Below, in pieces: positions 59,330 to 64,000 of a stretch of DNA of 64,000 nucleotides. Position numbers and translations under genes: made by a program. The DNA comes from JAKOVR01 sp031415655. Its GTDB lineage: Bacteria > Actinomycetota > Acidimicrobiia > Acidimicrobiales > Acidimicrobilacustridaceae. Numbering within the stretch: the first letter of the stretch is position 1; each line of letters opens with the position of its first letter. The notes under the pieces were generated by a model. That model did not search any database. It was not told the origin of the DNA and saw only the letters and a program-made list of their open reading frames with translations. Where the stretch lies: the NCBI GenBank assembly GCA_031415655.1, contig JANOSD010000159.1, positions 16,250 through 80,249 of the forward strand. The letters run 5' to 3'.

Positions 59330-60988
59330 ATGCCGAACAACCCACTCCGAAACTTCACGACACGCAAGACACGCCAGTCCGAGCCCGTCCCCGGTGCCGG
59401 ACAGGTCCCGAACAGCGCGGGCGGATTCGCCTGGGCCGTCGACGATTGGGCGCGCCTTCATCGCTTCCTGATCCTCGGTGTCGACGGCGGTTCCTACTAC
59501 GCGTCGGAGCGACAGCTGGTCAAGGAGAACGCCGAGGTGGTGCTCCGCTGCATCGCCCTCGACGGAACGCGCACAATCGACGAGATCGTCGCCATCTCCG
59601 AAGCCGGACGCAACCCGAAGCAACAGCCAGTCATCTTTGCCCTGGCCGCTTGCACCGCCGCGGACGACCCAGACACACGCCGACGCGCGCTCGAGATGCT
59701 GCCGCGTGTGTGCCGCACCGGCACCCAGCTCTTCCTGTTCGCCGCCTACGTTGAACAGTTCCGCGGTTGGGGCCGCGGCCTGCGCCGCGCGGTCGCGTCG
59801 TGGTACGTCGACCGAGACCCGGACGCGCTCGCACTGCAGCTGATCAAGTACCAGCGCCGCGACGGATGGTCTCATCGTGACCTCCTGCGTCTCTCCAAGC
59901 CGGCGCCGACGCGTGATGGCGCGACTGATGTCGCGCTGCGCTGGGCGGTCGGCAAGGTCGACGGTGACCTGCCCGCCTCTGCACCGGCGCTCCTGCACGC
60001 CTACCGCGCCGCGCACACCGTCACCGCTCCGCAAGACGCCGCCCAACTCGTCACGTCCAACAACTTGCCGTGGGAAGCGCTGCAATCGGAACACCTCCGC
60101 TCGCCGGTGGTGTGGTCCGCCCTCATCGACTCGATGGGCCTTGGCGCGCTGGTTCGCAACCTTGGCCGCATGACCGCCAACGGCACACTCACTCCGTCAT
60201 CCGAAGCCGTCGACCGCGTCGTTGCCCGCATCGGAGACGCCGAACAGCTCCGCAAGTCGCGCCTACACCCCATCGCGATCCTGGCCGCACTCGCGACCTA
60301 CCGCTCCGGTAGGGGCGGCCTCGGCCGGCTGCAATGGGATCCTGTCACGTCGGTCATCGACGCCCTCGACACCGCGTTCTACGCGTCGTTCGGCACGGTC
60401 GAACCATCAGGCACGCGCACCCTGCTCGCGCTCGACGTCTCCGGCTCCATGGGCATGGGGTCGGTGGCCGGCGTGGCCGGGTTGAGCCCACGCCTGGCCT
60501 CAGCGGCCATGTCGGCCATCACTCTCGCAACCGAACCCAAGGTCGAAAGCGTCGCGTTCACCTCGTCGGGTCGTCACGCCTGGAGTTCCCCTGTCGGCAA
60601 GGCGAACCACGGCTGGAGCGGTGGAATCTCGCCCTTGGGGCTCTCGCCCCGCCAGCGCCTCGACGACATCGTGAAGACCGTGAGCGACCTGCCGTTCGGC
60701 GGGACCGACTGCGCGCTGCCGATGCTCTACGCCCTCGACAAGGGACTGAAGATCGACACCTTCGTCATCTACACCGACTCCGAGACCTGGGCCGGAACGA
60801 TCCACCCGGCCCAAGCACTCCGCCAGTACCGCGAACGGACAGGCATCCCCGCCCGTCTGATCGTCGTCGGCATGGTCTCGAACGGCTTCACCATCGCCGA
60901 CCCCAACGACGCCGGAATGCTCGACGTCGTCGGTTTCGACACCGCAGCACCACAGCTGATGGCCGACTTCGCCGGGGGGCGGCTCTAA
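59330..60988 (+). CDS. rsr: Ro60 homologue Rsr (TROVE and VWA domains), Y RNA-binding protein
   Basis: 552 residues, near the usual size for bacterial Rsr. The TROVE ring (about 20-340) contains RFLILGVDGGSYYASERQLVKENAEVVLRC, LPRVCRTGTQLFLFAAYVEQFRGWGRGLRRAVASWY and KYQRRDGWSHRDLLRLSKP. The VWA domain (about 360-552) keeps MIDAS: LLALDVSGSMG, the Thr in PFGGTDCALPMLYAL, and FVIYTDSETWAG. Ro proteins form a ring that threads single-stranded 3' ends of misfolded RNAs and hold Y RNA on the outer surface; in Deinococcus, Y RNA tethers Rsr to PNPase. Three Y RNA genes lie directly upstream. Confidence 0.95.
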   Translation: MPNNPLRNFTTRKTRQSEPVPGAGQVPNSAGGFAWAVDDWARLHRFLILGVDGGSYYASERQLVKENAEVVLRCIALDGTRTIDEIVAISEAGRNPKQQPVIFALAACTAADDPDTRRRALEMLPRVCRTGTQLFLFAAYVEQFRGWGRGLRRAVASWYVDRDPDALALQLIKYQRRDGWSHRDLLRLSKPAPTRDGATDVALRWAVGKVDGDLPASAPALLHAYRAAHTVTAPQDAAQLVTSNNLPWEALQSEHLRSPVVWSALIDSMGLGALVRNLGRMTANGTLTPSSEAVDRVVARIGDAEQLRKSRLHPIAILAALATYRSGRGGLGRLQWDPVTSVIDALDTAFYASFGTVEPSGTRTLLALDVSGSMGMGSVAGVAGLSPRLASAAMSAITLATEPKVESVAFTSSGRHAWSSPVGKANHGWSGGISPLGLSPRQRLDDIVKTVSDLPFGGTDCALPMLYALDKGLKIDTFVIYTDSETWAGTIHPAQALRQYRERTGIPARLIVVGMVSNGFTIADPNDAGMLDVVGFDTAAPQLMADFAGGRL

Positions 60989-60997
60989 CGGGCGGCG

Positions 60998-61495
60998 CTA
61001 GCCACTTGCTACGGCTCGCCAGTCGTCAGGTCGAGCTTTCTGAAGCCGCTGGAAGAGAATCCGCCTCGCTTCCACGACACTGCACGGCAGGGCCCGATGC
61101 GAGACTCCCAGCGCCCGTCCGTTCGTGGGGACCACTTCGAGCACGTCAGCCCACCCTGCTGTCCGGAGGCGTAGTCCGGCCACGCAACTCCAGCTGATGT
61201 GTTTGACGCGTCCCATGTGCCAGATGGCGCTACCAGTGTCATCGACGTTGATGACCGGCTGGGCCCTCAGCGCGGCGTACAGGAACGGGAGAGCCACGAG
61301 GACCAACAGCGCCCCACAGGTAACCGTGGCCAACCGCTCGACCGATCCTGTTGACTGAAGAATGAAACGCGAGGTTGTCGGCGGGATGAAACCCGCTGCG
61401 ATAGCCGCTATGCCGATCCCGCCCGGACCCACGAAGAAGCAATTCAGGGCCGACGACCAAGTCCATCGAACCACCCATGGCTCCGTCCCATCCAC
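60998..61495 (-). CDS. Hypothetical membrane protein with PH-like domain
   Basis: 165 residues. Two membrane helices (about 25-45 and 60-80) are followed by a beta-rich domain: QPVINVDDTGSAIWHMGRVKHISWSCVAGLRLRTAGWADVLEVVPTNGRALGVS, the pattern of bacterial PH (bPH) domains, ending in a helix RRILFQRLQKARP. Convergent with rsr, 9 bp between the stops. Function unknown. Confidence 0.55.
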   Translation of the reverse strand: MDGTEPWVVRWTWSSALNCFFVGPGGIGIAAIAAGFIPPTTSRFILQSTGSVERLATVTCGALLVLVALPFLYAALRAQPVINVDDTGSAIWHMGRVKHISWSCVAGLRLRTAGWADVLEVVPTNGRALGVSHRALPCSVVEARRILFQRLQKARPDDWRAVASG

Positions 61496-61639
61496 CAGGC
61501 GAGCGTAGGCCGTCGGGCCTTCGGCCCATCACCACGGAGGTGGGCCGCGCCGCTCGTGTTGGCAGCGTTGCGGGCACTTCCCGCACGGTCGGTACCGTCG
61601 ATGTCGTGACCAACTGGGCTTCTATGTTGGAGTCTCGGC

Positions 61640-62071
61640 GTGGCAGCTGATCCGGAGGCGAATCTCGCATCGCGTGCCGCTCCTCTGGCAACTCGGCGGA
61701 GGTTCGGAGTTAGCTTGTTTGGCGTGAAGCGCGTCGCTGCCGGTGTGATGGTTGCAGGAGCGCTCGTCGCGATGACGCTGCTGCTGGCACCGCTCGGCAG
61801 AGTTGAGACCTACGACGGGAGCGGTGAGTGCGGGTCGCCCCTTGGGTGGCCTTCGAGAGGCGACCTGGACCGAAACGACACCACGGGAGAGGTTCGGAGC
61901 GCATGCACCGTCATGGCATTCGGGAGGGGTGCCGGTGCGGGAGCGACCTTCCTTTTGTCGCTTGTCGCTGCGCTCGCCACCCTCGCCGTCGGGTCCCGAT
62001 TGAAGCGCCGAAAGGGTGGGTTTGAATCCGGGTCCCCCAGTCGAAATCAGAGCCGTCCCCGGTCGCCGTAG
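61640..62071 (+). CDS. Hypothetical membrane protein
   Basis: 143 residues from the GTG at 61640; a later start near the first helix is possible. Two helices (about 32-52, AAGVMVAGALVAMTLLLAPLG, and 98-116, GATFLLSLVAALATLAVG) flank a loop with two cysteines (GECGSPLGWPSRGDL and SACTVMAFG) that could form a disulfide outside. Basic C-terminal tail. No family recognised. Confidence 0.45.
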   Translation: MAADPEANLASRAAPLATRRRFGVSLFGVKRVAAGVMVAGALVAMTLLLAPLGRVETYDGSGECGSPLGWPSRGDLDRNDTTGEVRSACTVMAFGRGAGAGATFLLSLVAALATLAVGSRLKRRKGGFESGSPSRNQSRPRSP

Positions 62072-62448
62072 AAGGACAGTCGGAGGCTGCAGAGAGGTGA
62101 CGCCTTCGAGCGAGGCCTTCGGGCACGACGGCCGTCACGACCTTCGTGCCAAGGCGGACGGCTACCAAGAGACCGGGTCTGCTGCAGCCGACTTGGCACT
62201 CACCTATCGGCTCGTACCCCGTGGGCGTGGACGACCGTCGCCGCAGCCAATGACTAGCCCGACCTGTCACCACGACCCCCGGACAGGAAGGACTAGCCGG
62301 TGCCGTCGGTCGTCTTCAGCCCAACACCTTGACCAACACGACGTCGCCCGCCCGCCGGGTGGCGGACGAAGGACGACGCCCCGGAGGCAAGGAAGCCATC
62401 GGGGCTTTCATCCCCGGCCGGGTGGAAGACCCTGCCGAAGCACCGCCA
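62072..62448. other. Intergenic stretch without supported feature
   Basis: 377 bases between convergent genes. Open frames here are Arg/Pro-rich and without any coherent motif. I see no tRNA, no long inverted repeat and no insertion sequence end. Confidence 0.5.
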
Positions 62449-62874
62449 TCAACCCACATAGCGTGCCTGGGCTGCCGCGGAAAGCGCGCGCGCCTCGGCC
62501 AACGCGCGCTCATCGGACTCAGGTGGATCACCGCGGAACGCGGCGATGAATTCGATCGGTCCGACGAGGTTGAGGTTGAAGTCGGCAAGCTCCCCGGCAG
62601 GGATCCAGTGCTCCAGATGGACCTTGCTCCCGACTTGGTGGGCCTCATACCCGGCGATGAATTCGCCGTTGACGGCCAATCGGGTGACGTAGCCGACAGC
62701 TCCGTCCTTGGTGTTCCAGTCCCGAGCGATCTGCGTCGCGTACTTGACGTTGAGCACAGGGTAGAAGATCGGCTGCCAGTCCAGCCGTGGCGGGAACGCT
62801 CGCATGTCTGCCTCGATGATGAGGTCGAGCTCCTTTCGGCCGACCGGCCGGAACAGCACCACTGAATCGCTCAT
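62449..62874 (-). CDS. ADP-ribosylation/crystallin J1-annotated small protein family
   Basis: 141 residues: VVLFRPVGRKELDLIIEADMRAFPPRLDWQPIFYPVLNVKYATQIARDWN, GYVTRLAVNGEFIAGYEAHQVGSKVHLEHWIPAGELADFN and GPIEFIAAF. This matches a bacterial family of about 130-150 residues often labelled ADP-ribosylation/crystallin J1. The label is historic, and an ADP-ribosyl fold is not evident to me. ATG at 62874; 18 further codons upstream are open but unlikely. Single gene. Confidence 0.65.
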   Translation of the reverse strand: MSDSVVLFRPVGRKELDLIIEADMRAFPPRLDWQPIFYPVLNVKYATQIARDWNTKDGAVGYVTRLAVNGEFIAGYEAHQVGSKVHLEHWIPAGELADFNLNLVGPIEFIAAFRGDPPESDERALAEARALSAAAQARYVG

Positions 62875-63035
62875 CCAGTCATTCTCACCGCAAGGACACC
62901 CATCGGGCGCCCGAGATACGAACTCCACGGACCCGACCCTCGAAAGTTCCGATCACCAACGTCGTATCGACCCCGACAGCCAGCTCGAACTGGGACTCTC
63001 GTTCGGGCCGCTTACTCGGCTGGAGCGGTCGTTGG

Positions 63036-63658
63036 TCAGCCCACGGGTTCGTCCGGTCCCGTGACGGCAGGGAGCGTGAATGGAGGATCGGCGTTGGTGA
63101 TCCGCACCTCGTCGAAGACTCGCTCAAGGAGCACGTATCCGCGAGGCGGGATCTCCTCTTCCCCGAGGTAGTAACCATCCACCAGCACAGCGCACTCCGA
63201 GACAGTCGTAATGCCACAAGCGCGCACGAGGACGGCGATATCTTCGAAGTCGCGGTTGGGTCGAGAGGCTCGGAGTTTCATGGCGAGCAGCGTCGAAGCA
63301 GATCCGACACGGATCGAGACGTTGCCATGCTGGATCAGGGCAACGCTGTCGTCGACCCCGTCAGGTGGCAAGAACATCATCATCTGGTTGTTGAGCCAGC
63401 CATCGGCGAGGCCCATCTCCTCGCCGACCTGCTTCGCTGCGGTCTCGACCTGATCCACCGGGTAGTAGATGCCGTCGACGTCGGCGGTCGCGGTCCTGTC
63501 GTTCGTGAAATACGCGAGTGCGAGCGAGCGCCGCCGTAGACGGTGATGCGGGCCGTGACCCCGTTGCCGTCGAGGATGTCAGCGAGCCGTTCAAGAGCAC
63601 TACGGATCACGTTCGGTGTGAGGACCGTCCGTCGCGTGCCGTCGGCGTCGCTCGCCAT
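63036..63658 (-). pseudogene. Nucleotidyltransferase (AbiEii/DUF6036-like), frameshifted
   Basis: From ATG 63658: VLTPNVIRSALERLADILDGNGVTARITVYGG, where the frame breaks near 63527-63534. One base shifted, the text continues LALAYFTNDRTATADVDGIYYPVDQVETAAKQVGEEMGLADGWLNNQMMMFLPP and GSASTLLAMKLRASRPNRDFEDIAVLVRACGI. Joined, this is a typical DUF6036-type nucleotidyltransferase (GG.x.A motif, DVD metal site, K..A.R..D..DI). Such enzymes are the toxin-like half of AbiE-type modules. The upstream partner overlaps its start (TGATG). One indel: recent decay or assembly error. Confidence 0.65.
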
Positions 63659-64000
63659 CAATAGCTCACAAGGTCGGCTTCGTGGATGAGCACACCTCGT
63701 CGGAGAAAGGGCGCCGGTGTTCCGTCCCGCGTGATGTCGGCAAGCTGGGTCAGACCCGAAGCGATCCAATCGGGAGAGACGGTTCGGTCCGGGTCGTCGA
63801 CCCACGCGGGGCACGGCAGTCCTTGTCCGGTAAGTCGGTACTCCACGATGGCGGCGAGAAACGCGTCGACGCCACGGTGCCCGGCCGACGCCGGGGGAGT
63901 GACAGCCAGAGCGACGCGAAGGGCCGGTTCAGCATCGGCGAGGTCGTTGGCCACCTGGATGAGTGCACGGAACACGTACGGCTCGCGCTCGTCGTCGATC
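63658..64000 (-). CDS. Partner protein of the nucleotidyltransferase (5' end outside window)
   Basis: At least 113 residues; the frame is open to the window end. Visible: VFRALIQVANDLADAEPALRVALAVTPP, HRGVDAFLAAIVEYRLTGQGLPCPAWVDDPDRTVSPDWIASGLTQLADITRDGTPAPFLRRGVLIHEADLVSY. The pattern PAW..DPDR...W......TPAPFRRRGV is common in the actinobacterial proteins that precede DUF6036 nucleotidyltransferases, many of which start with an XRE-type HTH that would lie beyond the window. Its TGA overlaps the ATG of the next gene, so this is an operon. Confidence 0.6.
   Translation of the reverse strand, partial: IDDEREPYVFRALIQVANDLADAEPALRVALAVTPPASAGHRGVDAFLAAIVEYRLTGQGLPCPAWVDDPDRTVSPDWIASGLTQLADITRDGTPAPFLRRGVLIHEADLVSY

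Noticed and set aside
62016..62071. T-arm-like GGGTTTGAATCC followed by CCCCCA, possibly a tRNA 3' fragment (attR)
   Set aside because: It does not match the 3' end of the tRNA-Leu at 46117 or 6864, lacks other arms and lies inside an ORF; most likely coincidence.
50038..63658. All frameshifts as assembly errors
   Set aside because: Possible for single-base indels, but the 46 kb of core sequence shows none, and 50044 also has a separate nonsense codon. I keep decay as the better explanation while asking for read checks.
46201..64000. Interpretation of the accessory region as a prophage
   Set aside because: No capsid, portal, terminase, tail, lysis or phage replication genes are present. An integrated or recombining island fits better.

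Overview
The window is high-GC DNA, densely coded on both strands, from an actinobacterium. The core gene order matches the mycobacterial/actinobacterial backbone (pdtaR, polA, rpsA, coaE, uvrB, uvrA, then uvrC, rapZ, gap, pgk, tpiA, secG). A discrete FAS-II operon, DPA-synthesis genes without any mycolate genes, and a Tad pilus locus make a deep-branching lineage such as Acidimicrobiia my best guess; that placement is inference. A recurring signal supports an actinobacterial host: many genes have a TANNNT -10 box only 5-7 bases before the start codon, so they are probably read from leaderless mRNAs.

Region 1 (1-7 kb): a truncated zinc-ribbon membrane protein whose tail is nearly identical to that of a Flp pilin in this window, a truncated haemoglobin, a peroxiredoxin, and a type II fatty acid set. 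fabZ is on the plus strand and fabD-fabH-fabG-acpP-fabF is a minus-strand operon. FabD carries an extra C-terminal biotinyl/lipoyl-like domain. A tRNA-Leu(CAA) follows.

Region 2 (7-25 kb): an ANTAR response regulator, polA, a small membrane protein, a methyltransferase and rpsA. Next comes a Tad (tight adherence) locus inserted between rpsA and coaE: cpaB, tadZ, tadA, a VWA-TadB fusion, tadC and a GT-C-like membrane protein. Two Flp pilins lie on the opposite strand, with a NarL-type two-component system beside them.

Region 3 (25-46 kb): coaE; the decaprenyl-phosphoryl-arabinose pathway dprE2-ubiA-dprE1; a membrane glycosyltransferase-like protein; all three UvrABC proteins; nadA; rapZ; the glycolytic gap-pgk-tpiA; secG; and an oligopeptide-binding lipoprotein. 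The yvcK and whiA genes usually found between rapZ and gap are absent.

Region 4 (46-64 kb): from an unusual tRNA-Leu(AAG) onward the content becomes accessory. There are two toxin-antitoxin-like modules (a Phd/RelE-like pair and an MNT/HEPN pair), lipoproteins, a CREST-family membrane protein, a PLD-helicase-DUF3427 protein, several small orphans and at least three frameshifted genes.

The most striking element is at 58.7-61.0 kb: a Ro60/Rsr (TROVE-VWA) gene preceded by three tandem Y RNA genes of 121-123 nt. Two contain a circularly permuted tRNA-like fold whose acceptor stem is sealed by a small loop. The third keeps the Ro-binding-type termini but has a different three-hairpin centre. This is a complete bacterial Ro/Y RNP locus, predicted to control how the Ro ring engages structured RNA and nucleases.
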